Origin: Bradysia coprophila
Taxonomy: Eukaryota; Arthropoda; Insecta; Diptera; Sciaridae
Direction: 5' to 3'
Assembly (NCBI RefSeq): GCF_014529535.1
Contig: NW_023503292.1
Span: 1,275,354-1,339,353 of the forward strand
Length of the DNA: 64,000 bases
Below are positions 45,957-58,928 of this stretch, one piece after another. The translations under genes and the position numbers were made by a program. The notes under the pieces are model-generated. The model was not told the DNA's origin. It saw only the letters and a program-made list of their open reading frames with translations, and did not search any database. The first letter of the stretch is position 1; each line of letters opens with the position of its first letter.

Positions 45957-48900
45957 TCAACGACGCCAGGATCGATCTTCGGATTCTTCTTCTTCTTCCT
46001 CGTCTTCGATGCGGGATTGTGGACCGTCTTCCGGCGACAACATGTCGGTGTTGTCTCCGTTTGTATCGTCGATTTTTTTCGGTGGCATGGTGTTCGGGAT
46101 CGCCCAGGATATCTTTGAAAATAAAACAACAACAAAAATCGAAAAAAGGAAATAAAAAGAAACAATTTTTTTTTAAATAATATAGCTGCCCTTAGCTAGT
46201 TAGTAAGGGTCGCGCACGGAGGCCTCCGTTGGGAAACAATTGTGTGATGTGTGTTAACGACCGTATTTGACGAAATTCTCCGATTTTTTTTTAAATAAGA
46301 GATCAGATTTAAAAAAATCAAGATGGAATGCTAAATTTTTAAGAGGCCTAAAGTCTACTAAATGAAATGGATCAGCTGGTGTTCATGATATTGTTTATGT
46401 CAAATTACTCACTCACACTTGTGTGTGTGATCGAAAGAAAACGGCTAATACTGATGTAAACAGTAGCATTTAACACCAGTTGATGAAAGACCAGCTGTTA
46501 CAAATTCTGAACTTCACAAAGTTCCCAGATAGATTACATTGGAATAGCGATATGAGTTTTTTTTTTAAATACTTTTTTCAGCTTCTACACGATCTGGAGG
46601 AGAGTTCTAGACTCGAAGTCTTCAAAAAAAAAAAAAAATTAGCGTGGGGTAGGAACTACATTTTCTCTATTGTGTTGCTGGGACACGTCTATTTATCAAC
46701 GGGCTTCAAAAACAAATATTCGGTGAAGTCGAATCCTGACAGTAACTCCCGAAAGAAGTTTCTTTTCTTTTTTTTTGATAACACGATAATTCAGAGTATT
46801 AACGAGCGTGAAGTTTGAGTCCAGAGCGAAGCGAGGTGTAACGAATTTTTAAGTTGAGAACTTATTAGCGTATTTTAGGAAAGTGGAAAGATTTTCCAGG
46901 AAACCTGACGGTTAGGAGAATTCGAAAATGATGAACGAAACTAAAAACAAAAACTTCTTAAACACAATGTGAGGTTAACATAGTTTTTGGTGAAATTTTC
47001 GGGGATGCGAAGAGCGGCAAATAAAAATGTTCCGACAAAAAAGTGTAACATCTGTTGCTTACCTGTAATTGCTTGTCTTTGAACGTTCTGCCACGTAAAA
47101 TTGCCTGCTCTGCATTCAATCTAGTAGCATAAGATATAACTAGTAATGGCACACTTTTGTCTAACTGATTTTTGGTAATTTCACCAAAATGCTGCAATTC
47201 AAAATGCAAAGAAAATGTCTCGTCAATTTGGTTAAACTGATTTTGAAGGCACTTGCTTACCTTAAAATGACCTAGCACCGTATCGCTGTCTTCAACGGCG
47301 AATCCAACAATTTGCAACGATGTCGGCCGCCGATCGACACTAGTTGATCCGGGTGGTGCTGGTCGCACTCGAGCATTTCGACCAACAAAATGTGACTTGG
47401 TTGTTGCCGTGCCCAAGCTTTTTTGTAACTCTTCGATCCGCTTCTGAATGGCTGTGGTGTCATTGCCCTCCTGTTGCTGGGCAATCAGTTCCAGTTCAAT
47501 GTCCAATAACTCCTTTTTCTGTTGTTCTTTCGACTTTCTCACTGTCGGCTGAGGTTGCATCTGGGCTGACATTTGAGCCTGTTCCACAGCGATCTCCTTG
47601 TTCAGTGTGTCGATTTTGGCTTGCAGGTCCTTTATTGTAGCTAGGATTTTCGTACGACTCGCATCATTGTTATCAAGTTTCTCGATCATATCAACCAGTT
47701 CGCGCATCTTCTTCAGATATTCCTGCAGCAAATCATGCTTTTTGATATGCAATCCATGAGCTAATTGCACAGCAGCTTTAACTTGATCCTCCTGTTTCTT
47801 TCGTATGATTTCGGTCGCGGCTCGGTTAACGCGAATATTTCTCGCTCTTGCTGCTGCTGCTGTTGTGTTCGTAGTCGATACTGTTGTTGCAACCGAAACT
47901 GGCGTTACAGCAATTGTAGTTGTGGCATCAGTAGTGGCTGGAATCGGTACCGCTGGCACGTTATTTAAACTGTACTGATTTGTCTTGCGGAACGGGGCCG
48001 CGTTTTCATCCTTTGCTGCTGCATGCTCATGACTTCCACCCGGAGCATGCCAGAATACTTTAATAAAGCGATTGTTCAACACAGCCTCTGTACTACGATA
48101 GGCAACATTTGCTTCGGCATGAGTGGAAAACGTGACAATTGCCGCTTCTGGATCACCGTCGTAGGTTATTTGAATATTCACAATTTTGCCGAACTTGCTA
48201 AAGTGATTATTTAAATGGGCAATTGAGTTCAGGCCTCTGGGCACTTTTCGCAACTCAAGAGAACAATTTTGTTGGATTCCAACGCGAGGTCCCAGGCGAC
48301 TGTTGATTGGTAGTTTTCGTTTCGGTGGCCCCTCAGCAACAGCGACTGTATCTTCAAGCTCGTATCGTCGTTTTGCTTGTGTGGAAGCGTCTCCACCGGA
48401 TCCGGCGTCTAACACAGGTACTGAAATCAATTCGCGTTGAAGTGGAGTTGTAGCTGATGTGTTTAATGGAAAAACGAATGGCGGTACGCTTCGGAAACCT
48501 AACGGATTTCTTGGAAATATTCCAGGCGGACCATCACGAGACGATCCCCTCGGACCAAATTCATTTCGATTCCATATTTCGGGAGCATCAGGGCTGTATT
48601 CGCCGCCACCGCGAACATGTGGTCTTGATTGAATGGACATCAATGTAGGATTGTTGATATCTTCCAACACAACTGGGTCGGTGCCATGATCCCAAGGACA
48701 CGTTTCTCCACGCATGCAGTAGCCTTTTTCTGCAACAAAACAGAACAAAAGTGTTAGAAATGGAAACGCGTTTTGAAGCATTTCGTGCAACTTACCATCG
48801 AAGTCTCTACATCTTTGCCGTTTCGCTTTCGGTAAATCAGACGAAGGAGAAATCGAACGAGATAATTTCCGGTGGCCAGGTGATCGTGACCTACTTTTCG

Positions 48901-51432
48901 ATGGCGATTGTGCGCTTCTACCGAAAGACTTTGCCGACTTATCCCCACGCCTGTCATAACGTCGCCGTTCGTTCGGTGGCGATTTGTTACGAAATTGACG
49001 ACCAGTTTTTTCCCGTTCTGCAATTCGTCGATCTCGCGACCGAGACCGAACCTGTTTCTCAAACGATCGCGACCGAGACCTCGATCGCAATGAAGTACGT
49101 CGATGGCGACTCTCCCTTACATCTGTTACAATTTTACCGGGACTGGATTCCTGACTTTTACTCATTGGCGATACTACTGGTGATAATATTGGTGATGCAT
49201 TCTCGACTATCGGTTCGACCATTTCTTTTAGACTGATTTCAGTTAACGGAGGTGTGCACTCTTTGTTTTCTAGTGTAATCGGAGGCGCGACCACCGGTAC
49301 CGTAGGCTGTGAAACTGTTGTTAATGTGTTACCGGCTTTCAGGTATTCTTCTGTTTCGATTGCACTGAATAAACGTTCGAGAAATGGTCGGGTTTCATGG
49401 CCAAGAAACACATCCAACTGTTCGTTCATGCATTGGGATAATTCGTTGACAGCTTTGTCCTTTTTTAGTAGCGCCAGTACGTATCGCGCTAATGCAGACG
49501 GATCTGCGTCACATCTGTAACAAAAAATAGAAAAAAAGTCGTTTAGTACACTGACTGCAGAATCTAGTAAAGTTCAATTCAGGCAATATCAGTTAAGCGA
49601 AATGAAAATTGCGCAACAGACTTAAAAACGAAGATTCATTCACGTCAGGTCAGCCCTTAAAAACAAAATTATTAATCATCATCATTAATTTGTGACCAAA
49701 GGTCATTGTGAGATTGCCCGTGCCACACAATATGATGCTGCATTGCAAATTTCCATACGATCTGACAGATAAAGTGTCAAGCAGATATTGTCAAAAGTGA
49801 AAATGTAGAGCGTGACCGGAGAGCGATAACCAGTTAAATTTGAACTGATCTGTGGGTAAGCTGGCAAAAATTCATGAACGAATCAAAAAAAAAACATTGT
49901 GAGTAAGTCCAGTTTACATTTGTATGTATGACGTATGACTAGTTGTATTCAAATGATCAAAAAGTGCTTTCCTGTTGCACTCTATTAGCAATATCGTGTA
50001 GACGACTGTAGATAAATGTTGTATCCGTTTCGACGTATCGGCATATTGGAATACATAAATCTGTCAAACGTTCAGTAGATGTTTACATGTAACAGCTGGT
50101 GTTAAGAGTTTACTAACGGTAAAGAAAGGCCGAGAACTCATTGACATATTATCGTACTGGAAAATTATGTTATTTGCAGCGTTCATCTTTCGCCCTTGTT
50201 TTCTTGATGGTTAAAGGTTTTCAGCATTTTTTTTATCTTATGTGGTCTTCTCAGCCCTAATATTACAAACTGACACTCGGCTTTCTTTGCATTTCAACTA
50301 ATGCGTACATTATGAATTCCGCAAAAAGACGGTTTCTTTGCATTTCAACCTTTTCAACTTGTTCAAATCTTACTTCAAACGACAATACGCGTGATTGATT
50401 AGGCTCTAGGGACGGAAGGTTTAAAGTAAGAATCGTGTTCAAGGGCGTCAACACAGCAATTAATGATCACAATCATCACCGTCCGTCAAAATGATAAAAT
50501 GATATAGCGACATCTTTTAAAAAGAACTATAGAAATCTGATTTTGAATGTTGTTGGGATATAACGTGAATTATAAAGTGAATGCAAAAACGGGTGTAATG
50601 GTCACTGAATTATGTTTGTTTTTTCCCAGTTATTGAGCGTATTTACTCAAAATCAGGCATTACACAAATTGTAAACATGAACTGTGCTTCGAACTAGTCC
50701 AATCGCCTTTAATTTATCCTAACCAAGAAATTTTAATTTTATTTGTAATTAAGATTGTATGAGAAATGATATTTAAGACGCAAACTTGCATTTCAATAGC
50801 CAAAAATAACAACAACAAAAATATGTAATTTTCGCTCAGCAGGAGGTTTTATGCCCTCCAGGTGGAATAATTTTGAAAATAGACAACTTCGCTTCAATTA
50901 CATCACAAAATAGAATTTATCATAGACTCAAATCATCGTGATAACCACGATTTTTTTTTTAAATCGAAAACTGCTGACTAAATAAATCCACTGAAACTAT
51001 TTTCACATAAAAAATTCATTCATTTTCGAACCATTTTTTTGGGGGACTTATAAACCATTTTTTTCAGTTCAATGTTCTATTAAATAATATATCACTAATC
51101 AAAATTTTGTTGGAACAATAAAATGTGTAAAATGCTTCGTTCTCGATTGCGTATACCACACACAATCAATGTCAAATTTGTACACCATACTAAGTAAATA
51201 TGAGCTTGAAAAAATGGAAAATATTTTTTTTTTCATAAAGTGTAATTTAATTAATTTTGTTTTTCTTGTTCAATTCGACGTCACAAATATGGAGTAATTT
51301 CATATGCAACTTTAATGGAAATCTAATTGAAAGATTTAATCTCTATACCAAAAAAAAGGAAAGGTATACTCACAATGGCTCTAGAATCAGCGCTAGCCAG
51401 GCTTGCAATTTATCCATGTTTCGTATGTGCAT
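45957..51432 (-). CDS. swm: RBM26/27-type RNA-binding protein (swm-like)
   Basis: Nuclear zinc-finger/RRM protein; family members join the PAXT nuclear RNA decay pathway, and the fly member is second mitotic wave missing. Five coding exons: 51432-51374, 49514-48796, 48729-47261, 47191-47063, 46112-45957, giving 843 aa. Residues 1-90: PWI-like N-terminal fold (DKLQAWLALILEPL, CDADPSALARYVLALLKKDK). Then a long Arg/Ser-rich stretch (RSRSRSRSFEKQVRSRSRDR). A CCCH finger follows at about 255-274 (C-x8-C-x5-C-x3-H, ending CPWDHG), an RRM at about 417-490 (LRKVPRGLN, IKVFWH), a coiled coil (about 570-680) and a second RRM-like fold (LQIVGFAVED, FGEITKNQ). The acidic tail ends SEDRSWRR, as in human RBM26. 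Exon 1 is separated by a 1.86-kb intron. Introns 2 and 3 (66, 69 bp) are open and in frame. The last intron is 950 bp. Confidence 0.95.
46369..46487. repeat. inverted repeat inside the last RBM26/27 intron
   Basis: CAGCTGGTGTTCATG, then TGTTTATGTCA pairs with GATGTAAACAGTAGCATTTA, then ACACCAGTTGATG. Probably a small MITE. Confidence 0.5.
49515..51373 (-). other. first intron of the RBM26/27 gene
   Basis: 1859 bp of AT-rich DNA. It holds a short direct repeat of TTTCTTTGCATTTCAAC (near 50281 and 50333). No nested gene was recognised. Confidence 0.6.
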
Positions 51433-52730
51433 ATTGGAGTATTGACTTTCGATTGTTTCGGCTATATTATTGATATATTTCCACTTAAAACAATGTATTA
51501 TTCGACGATTTATCGTAATATTTATTACGCTGTTCTCGGTACTCAAAGTACACAACCAAGGTGGTGATTTTATTTTTATCTCTTACTACACGTCGATTTT
51601 TTTAATGATCTGGAAACTGCGTTATTCACAATATCCACAAAAAAATTGATCAAACAAAATTGAATTATCGATTGAAATGTACGGTTTAAAAATACTGAAT
51701 ATTCTGAAATCGAGTTTATTTTGTTGAATTAGATAAAAAAATATCAGAAACTACAATCTTTGTGGCCTCGATTTATTTTTTTCTTTGCCCTTTTTGTAAA
51801 TTATTCGATTTTACGAAATCGAAATCGAATTTTTGACATTTTCTTACAATCTCTACCCTCTCTACCTACTCTGTGTCGTCCCAGTGTCTTTCATATTTGG
51901 TATGTTTTTGTACTAGATTCCAGCGTAATTCTTTAAAGTCGCAGAGAAATGACAATGAACTCGTTTTGATCAGAGAAATTATAACAGATTGCAACGCTCT
52001 CTCTGATTATAAACAGTAAATTGAAATCCAAACGAAATACAAACATATGACGCTGCACTCGAATTCATCCGAACGTATTACATAATTTCTGAATCTCCGA
52101 ATTCATCGAACTGCTTAAAAGTCATGAACAATAATGAAGGGACTAATCGTTTTTTTTGGCGATTTTTTGTCAAATATCAGAAGAAACCACAGAAACACGA
52201 AAAATAAGAAACTGGTACATTGGGCATTTCCCACTCAATTTCACACCCAAATCACATCCATGGTTTAACGAAGAAAATCGTCGTTAAAGTCATTAATCGT
52301 AACATGAGTATTGTTTTTGAAACGTCAAATCACCAACACAAAAATTTGGTGTCGGTTGTGAAAAATGTAATAATTTCTGTGATTTCGATGTGATTTAATA
52401 CAGATTTTGTGCGTAAATGTGTTTCTTGTGCGGTTTTAACAGTTCACTTAGCGGTTGACTTAAAATATTCGTCAAAGCTACCAAAATGATGAAAAAATTA
52501 TGTTGACCAATGATGTAAACAAACAACAATATTGTCGTTTGGTGTGATTTGAGTTGCAGAAGAGGTGACCCAGCAGAAATAAAATGTCGGCGGTAATCTT
52601 AAAAATTGCGGAAACGCTTGAGTTTAATTGTGTGCACGTTTCCAGTAAAATAAATTAGTGCGAAAGCAATCAAACACTTTGCCCTTACCGTCTGCTTCGA
52701 ATTCCATCAATTACGCACGGCATCGTAATC
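51433..52730. other. upstream region of the RBM26/27 gene
   Basis: Should hold the minus-strand promoter. A plus-strand ATGTCGGCG directly followed by GTAATC at 52584-52598 could be a tiny first coding exon of a divergent gene, but nothing confirms it. Confidence 0.35.
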
Positions 52731-52831
52731 CTATAAGCCCCTTTGTACTTCGTACGGGGCTAAAAAGATTTTGGTTCAATGAAATCATCAAAAAAATTTT
52801 TAGACCCGTACGAAGTACTGGGGTCTTATAG
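52731..52831. repeat. hairpin of the CGTACGAAGTAC repeat family
   Basis: ATAAGCCCCTTTGTACTTCG, then TACGGGGCTAAAAA pairs with the inverted arm ending GGGGTCTTAT. The same arm occurs again at 62018-62052, and partial copies lie near 58885 and 61213. Confidence 0.75.
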
Positions 52832-53833
52832 GTTTACGCATACATTTGTAACACGTCGAATTGGACTCACTGAGTAAGGTAAACCTATTGTGGTTGTCTA
52901 GAGATGCCAAATCCGCGGAAAAAAAATCTCCGTCCGTCTGTCTGTCCATTCTCTAACTTTAGTAAAACACAACTGATTTCTATTTTTTTTTTTTTTCCGT
53001 TTGATAATGTCAAAAGAAAGGCTAAGTTCGAAGATGGGCGATTTCGGGTCGACCCCTCCTGAGCTGAGGCCCATTAAGTGATTTAGTGTTTTTCGAATGT
53101 ATCTGCGGACATTTTAACACTAAACTGTGTAGTGATACGTCCAATTAAAGGTATTTACAATACCGATCGACAAAAAAAAGTTTATGGAAATCGGATGACC
53201 GACTCGTGAGTTAGACCCCTTTTTGTAAACCAGGTGGAGGGCGCCAAGCAGTTTTTACTTTTATAGCGGCCAAATTTGAACATATTTCGTCTACTTTCGC
53301 TTGACTAGATAGGTATTGACCGTATTAATCAGGGAAAAAAAGAAATTCGGTTCACCGGAGCGTGAGCAAGGTCTCTTGGAGTGAGCTCTTATCCGGCTAC
53401 TGGGCCGTACAGTGAACGTGAAGTATTTTGTCAATATATCGAGTAAATTTTGACCTAATTTCATGATTTTTTTTGTTTGAAATGTATTAATAAAAGCGAA
53501 GCGTCAGGATTATTTCTGATCTCATAACAAAATGGCTGCCGGCGGCCATATTGGATTTTAGTAAAAGTGAAATATCTTGGTAACAATGGTACTTACAGTT
53601 TCTTTTACAGGGAAGTAATTGATTATCTGTGTTGGTCGTTTTCGGCATCCCATATATGGTTATCTGTATATAACTATATACAGCTGTAGCGAGCTATACA
53701 CAGGCAGAAAGAGCTATATAATAGCATATTCATCTGTGAAATGTTTATTTATAGTAAAATATAGGTAAATACAGCGGTATATAGCTGTTTTAATAGGAAT
53801 TAATGAAAGTTGACTTCGTACGGGCGGTGTTAG
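52832..53833. repeat. body of a dispersed repeat
   Basis: Includes GTCCGTCTGTCTGTCC, AAGTTCGAAGATGGGC (also at 16732, and inverted with one change at 61885) and AATGGCTGCCGGCGGCCATA. The order of motifs after AAGTTCGAAGATGGGC loosely parallels the reverse complement of 61650-61910. No coding. Confidence 0.5.
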
Positions 53834-53937
53834 GGAATCTCGCGCCGCGTCATTCGCAATAACTCACAAAGTGACATCTTCCTTATACAAAATGTGTCAA
53901 AATGAGAATTATTGTGAATGACGCGGCGCGAGATTCC
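53834..53937. mobile_element. 104-bp MITE with about 35-bp TIRs
   Basis: GGAATCTCGCGCCGCGTCAT, then TCGCAATAA on the left is mirrored on the right (TTATTGTGAATGACGCGG, CGCGAGATTCC). The GGAATCTCGC end is shared with the element at 18865-19008. Confidence 0.8.
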
Positions 53938-54026
53938 TAGCAACCGTACGGGCCTGTAAATGGTCCATTGCACTTAATCATATGTATACTTTTAATTCGA
54001 TGTATTCTTCCATTTCTGTAAAGGCG

Positions 54027-54572
54027 AGTACACAGTTTCTGAAAAATGGTTAAAAAATGACGGAAGAATAGGACATCGGTTGAAAAATGTGTGGAATTAC
54101 GGTACACAGTTACCTATTTATATTTTAATGGAATTCAATTCGCTATTGGTAATTTTAGTGAAATATAGTTATCAATATAGAGCATTCCACTCTTCAGAAG
54201 ACTTGTAACAAATCGGCTGTATGTAATATTAGGGCTCAAGCCGACGATTTTTCGGGTTTTTCCTGAAAAACCATGTGCGCCGATCTAAAGCTAACTTTAA
54301 AGTTTGCATTCAGCCGATTTGTTTAAACTAAAAAAAAATATTCTATGGATTATTTTCTTAAGAATGTCATGGGTTAGGGTATTGTTTAGACTAAACCGTT
54401 TAGCCGAGGGTCACAACGATTTCAAAAAAATGATCGCATTAAAAAAAATCGGCTTACATGTCTGGCACCATATTTGCATCCCATTAAAATTGATAACTTT
54501 GGACCGTAATTCCACACATTTTTCAGCCAGTGGACCGTATGCTATTTTTCAGTTATTTTTCAGTAACAGAGT
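54027..54572. mobile_element. about 546-bp element with 70-bp imperfect TIRs
   Basis: GAGTACACAGTTTCTGAAAA and, further in, TGAAAAATGTGTGGAATTAC recur inverted at 54499-54570. The interior is non-coding. Confidence 0.65.
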
Positions 54573-54651
54573 GTACTTATCTTTAAAAAATGATCCTCGG
54601 AAATGTGAGCGTCAAACGCACTCAGCATAAGAATAGCTATTTTCATAATAA

Positions 54652-54752
54652 GGTAGTAAATGGGATTGTTTTGCGCACTAGATGTGAGATTGCCGATACG
54701 AGCGAAGCGAGTTCGGCAACACATCGTGTGCGCAAAACCCCCATTTACTACC
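54652..54752. mobile_element. 101-bp hairpin element
   Basis: GGTAGTAAATGGG, then TTTTGCGCACTAGATGTGAG is mirrored by ACATCGTGTGCGCAAAAC, then CCCATTTACTACC. The centre is GAGCGAAGCGAG. Confidence 0.75.
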
Positions 54753-54767
54753 GTGTTAGGAACAAGG

Positions 54768-55114
54768 TTTTATCTCCTGTAATGTCATAATCACCATAAA
54801 AACCGATTTAAAAAAATCAAACTGAAACATCAACACGCCATGACACCGTCACTCATTCATATTCCCCACAAATAAAACACACATCTAGTACACTGTCAAG
54901 AACTTGTCAATTTTCAGTGAATAAATGTGAAATTATCGAAGTTCACCGTGAATAAATGAGAAAATATCGAAGTTAGCCGTGCGCAAATGACCAATTGTCG
55001 AAATTTTCAGTTAATAAACGTAACGTCCTGTGAATGACGTGTTTAAATCTGGCCCATTTTGATTCTAAAAGTGACACTCAAATTGTGAATATTATGACAT
55101 TACAGGAGATAAAA
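54768..55114. mobile_element. 347-bp element with 23-bp TIRs and internal tandem units
   Basis: TTTTATCTCCTGTAATGTCA, then TAA is inverted at 55092-55114. Inside, at 54917-55022, three units of 31-32 bp share GTGAATAAATG and ATCGAAGTT. Confidence 0.72.
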
Positions 55115-55778
55115 TAAGATTATTCACGCCGCACGGATGAACAAATTTAACTTGCTCTAGCGTCAATTTTTCATTCGGCGTAGTACATAAGTGCGCTTTA
55201 GAATTTGAATTTTTGGATGAATCAGTGGATGAACAAATTAATTGAATAATTAATTTCAGTGCTCTCCGACAACAAAAATATTGTGACTAACGCTGCATAG
55301 CCATTGTCAATTTTCATTTTGAATTATCAGCGGCCTTAACGTAAACGAGATTACAGCCGTCGAGCGAATATTTTGCGAAACTATTTGTCAACCATTTCCA
55401 AAAATACGTCTAAATAGTGCGTTTAAGAGAAGCGACGTCTGAGTCAGCCCCTACTTGCGGAATGAGGATCCAACAAGACACGTTATATTAAGAAATTCTC
55501 GATTTATTACACGCAGCACCCGCTTTTTTTAGTTTTTCTGTTCGGAATGACCTTTCAAATAGAAAATGCTTTTCGAAAATAGATTGAAAAAACACTTTCT
55601 CAAAATCGATTATCATTAATTTATACATTTTACATTTATTTGCGAATACACTAAAAGTTAATAAATCAATAAATTGTTACAATTGCTAAAAAAAAAACGA
55701 AAAATAATAAAATTAATTTGAAACAGCAACTCTAACATTCGAACTTATTAATATAGTAAATTTGTTGTTGTTTTGCTT
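55115..55778. other. region 3' of the FAM107-like gene
   Basis: A minus-strand AATAAA (TTTATT at 55635-55640) lies about 140 bp after the stop codon of the FAM107-like gene. The rest is AT-rich with no feature. Confidence 0.45.
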
Positions 55779-56217
55779 TTAGTGAGTCGCTCTAAGTTTA
55801 GCTCGAGCGTTTAAATATTCAGGATTCAGTTGATTGTCGGTTTCATTCTGCTCACGTTCCAATTGCTTTCGATTAGCTCTTTGCAGCACAGCAAGGTGTA
55901 ACTCATTTCTAATGCCCTGATTTGGTTTATGTTCACTGTTGATCTTCTGTTTTTCTTTTTGCTTTCGTAGTACTTTCTCCAGTTCCGATTTTTGGTCCAA
56001 AACATTACGCCCTCTGCAAATAAAATAATTTTTAGATTCGCAATATCAGCAACCATATGTATTCTTACATTTTCTGATTAAACATAAGTTCTCTGTGCAA
56101 ATTCTGTCGATCAACCGAGTCCAAACACGGATTTATGATCTTTTTGGGAACGATCTGACCATTTGCATCTCTCACAACTCCGGACGTTTGTTGAGCGTTG
56201 CAAAACGGTGGCATCAT
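55779..56217 (-). CDS. FAM107-like protein
   Basis: Small charged coiled-coil protein. Vertebrate FAM107A/B associate with actin and are stress-responsive; the insect role is unclear. Two coding exons: 56217-56069 and 56013-55779, giving 127 aa with a 55-bp intron. The family core is visible: QNLHRELMFNQKIGRNVLDQ, then KSELEKVLRKQKEKQK, an EL-rich coiled coil (VLQRANRKQLEREQNETDNQ) and NPEYLNARAKLRATH at the end. I start at the first of two Met codons (MMPPFCNAQ) because an in-frame TAA lies about nine codons upstream; an additional 5' coding exon is unlikely but not excluded. Confidence 0.78.
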
Positions 56218-57949
56218 TTTGTCGAAAATTTCAAAATATTAGTTGTATACAAGCCTTTGCAGATATCTGTGGAAAAACAAAAATATTCTTGAATTTCGGG
56301 AATTTCTCGGAGTTTTTGTGAGCCCTCTTTTGACCAAAATCTGTCATATAAATGAAAATTAATATGAGCTTGGGCAAGGCTGCATATGAGAAGGTTACGT
56401 TGATCCCCATTATTTCACAGTAACGCAAAAAAGGCATGGCGGCTATCAGTAACTCAAACTGCATTTCAGTACCAAATTTCAACTGCATTGAAATCGCGTT
56501 ACAACATTGTTATGAAGAATAAAGCACAGTTCCATGAATATTTGTTCAATTTCGATATAAATTTAATTTAAAACTAGTATGAAAAGCCTCACTAAAAAGC
56601 CGAATATCTTACTTAATATTATGTAGTTTGCTACGCGTGCCAAGTTTATTGACTGAGCAATTGATTTTTTGTTTGAATATAGATTTTTTTATAAAAATTA
56701 ATTTGCGACAGTCCGTTTCCGATTGCGTACACATTGTGTAACTAATTGTAATCGCTTACAGAAACTGCTCGAAAAAAAAACAAACGAGGGGAACAACTAG
56801 AGCAAATTGTGGGACATATGTGATTTCCATTCCACCGAATAGAAGGTAAATAATGTGGAGATCTATTTGGGCCGTAAAGGTCGGTAAGACAGATGAAACG
56901 ATCGGTAAAGTATACACCAATTTATCGACAAAGTAGATAAAATAGAAAGTAAATCGGGTAAATAAACAACAGGATAATCGACAAAATCGACTTTTAAGTC
57001 GAAATATAAGTTTATCGGACACGGATTTCGTCGCATTGGTTCCCCCTCACAAAAAGCATACAGAAAACTGTGAACCACATTATTATAATTTCTATAAATA
57101 AATCTCTCGTATACAATGAATCTCTTGTACTATACGCGCTTGAAAAGGTAGCATAATCATATCAATTACGTGCAAAAAATCACTACAAGCTATATATGTA
57201 CCTACACATACTCATAGTTATATAGACGAAATTCTGTGTTATTATTATCGTCATAGAAATTTATGACCAACGTTAAGTATTTTTTGTTTTGAACGAAAAT
57301 TTCCTAACTCACTACTTACCTAAATACGCAAATGCAATTTTTTTTCTCTCTTTATTATTAAAAATCGATAGTGATTTATTTAAGTCAATTTATGGAAAGA
57401 AACCCCTTATATGTTTAAATAAGTTGAAATAATTTAAATCACTACAAAAATAAAAATAAAAGAACCTTGCTCCAATGCACCAATTTAATTTGCATTCTCC
57501 CAAGTCCATTTTTGAAGGGTGTTTTAATGTACTTAATGTACAAACGAGAATAGATTTTATTAAAATTATTCATTCGACATTCGTAAATACCATAAGTATT
57601 ACGTGTTTTATACACATGACTGTGTTTCATTTTGGTCAATAAATAATTATGGATTTTATTTGCTGTGTATATTTACATACACGCAGAATAATGTGAACTT
57701 GTACGGATTTTCTCAAAGCAACACCATTGGAATATTATAATTAAATATTATGATTAACAGTTACTTTTGCGTAGAAACATTGAAACGGTTTGAGGAATTG
57801 ATTTTTTTTTAAAGGAAAGGTTAATATGAGAAGGTGCAATAGTTAATTGAATATTTTGATATAGCGCTTCAAAATATTCAGTTTAATATAGGAGTGCTCT
57901 TACTAGGGTAGGCGTTTTTACTGTACATATCTCAGTCATCACACATCGT
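56218..57949. other. intergenic DNA upstream of the FAM107-like gene
   Basis: Should contain the minus-strand promoter. Several ORFs below 90 codons, none recognised. No repeats stood out. Confidence 0.35.
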
Positions 57950-58115
57950 AGACAATTCAAATCCACGCGTTTAGTGCGACATTAGCTTAGACCAAAATGC
58001 GTTATACGAAAACTTGTCGAATCCGAAAATATCAATTTTTGTATGGAATTTCACATTCAAACTGTGATTTCTTGCATACACCTATGTCGCACTAAACGCG
58101 TGAATTTGTGATGTT
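57950..58115. mobile_element. 166-bp MITE
   Basis: AATTCAAATCCACGCGTTTA, then GTGCGACAT is mirrored by ATGTCGCACTAAACGCGTG, then AATTTGTGATG. Interior about 100 bp. Confidence 0.78.
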
Positions 58116-58928
58116 TCATGGGCGAGATATATATGACAGGGCAATACTCTCTCTAGCAAACAAACTCTTCGCTCTTTGTGTCAAATTCACACATTATTTC
58201 TTTGTATTCTACATTTTGACTGACTACAATGACTACATGTAAATTCCAAATCTACTTGATTCTTTTACCACCTTAATAAAAGTAGTTTGGTCTAAGATTT
58301 TAATATCGTCGTAGTTCAAAATTCTATGTAAGACATTCACCACATATCACTCTAAGGATAATATTGTGGTAAACTCGAATTCAATCGAAAGTAGAGTTCC
58401 AAAATTTTTGAATCGGCTTTGCATCCGATGTATGAAAAATACGTTAAATTAACCATTTGTGCGGCGTATTCTAAAAAAAACCATTAAAGAAGAGTCGCTA
58501 AATCAATTTGAACCAAGTTTTGTGTACAATATTCATTCAGTTCTATTCCAGCATACTGCAAAATAAGGCAGACAGAACCGCATGTGGTGATTCTCTATAA
58601 TGATTTTCATTTCCGTATATAATGCCTTAAATTTCAATGCGGTCGATCATTTTTATTTTATCTCGGTGTGGTGTACAACAAACATAATAAACTATGTAAT
58701 ACGAGTGGGTTTTGCACTTTTACTTTCATTTCGAAAAACCATGCAAACCGCACTCAATACTGGCATCAAAAATAACTAACGTCTCGCACACTTCTTATCA
58801 CTATGTCCAATTATTTTCACTTCAATTAAAAGAAAAGAAAACAAGGCATCAGAACAGTCGGAGCGTGTGCTGCGACTGAGCCCCGTACGACCCGTAAACC
58901 TATTTTGTCCGAAACTATTATACGTCCG
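58116..58928. other. intergenic DNA before the second RTE copy
   Basis: AT-rich. Near 58882 GAGCCCCGTACGACCCGTAA is a partial copy of the CGTACG repeat family. No gene. Confidence 0.4.

Noticed and set aside
48751-49236. 161-codon plus-strand ORF
   Set aside because: Antisense shadow of the Arg/Ser-rich exon of the RBM26/27 gene; codon bias mirrors the coding strand.
52584-52598. possible 3-codon first exon (ATGTCGGCG then GTAATC)
   Set aside because: Too short, with no recognisable following exon in this window.
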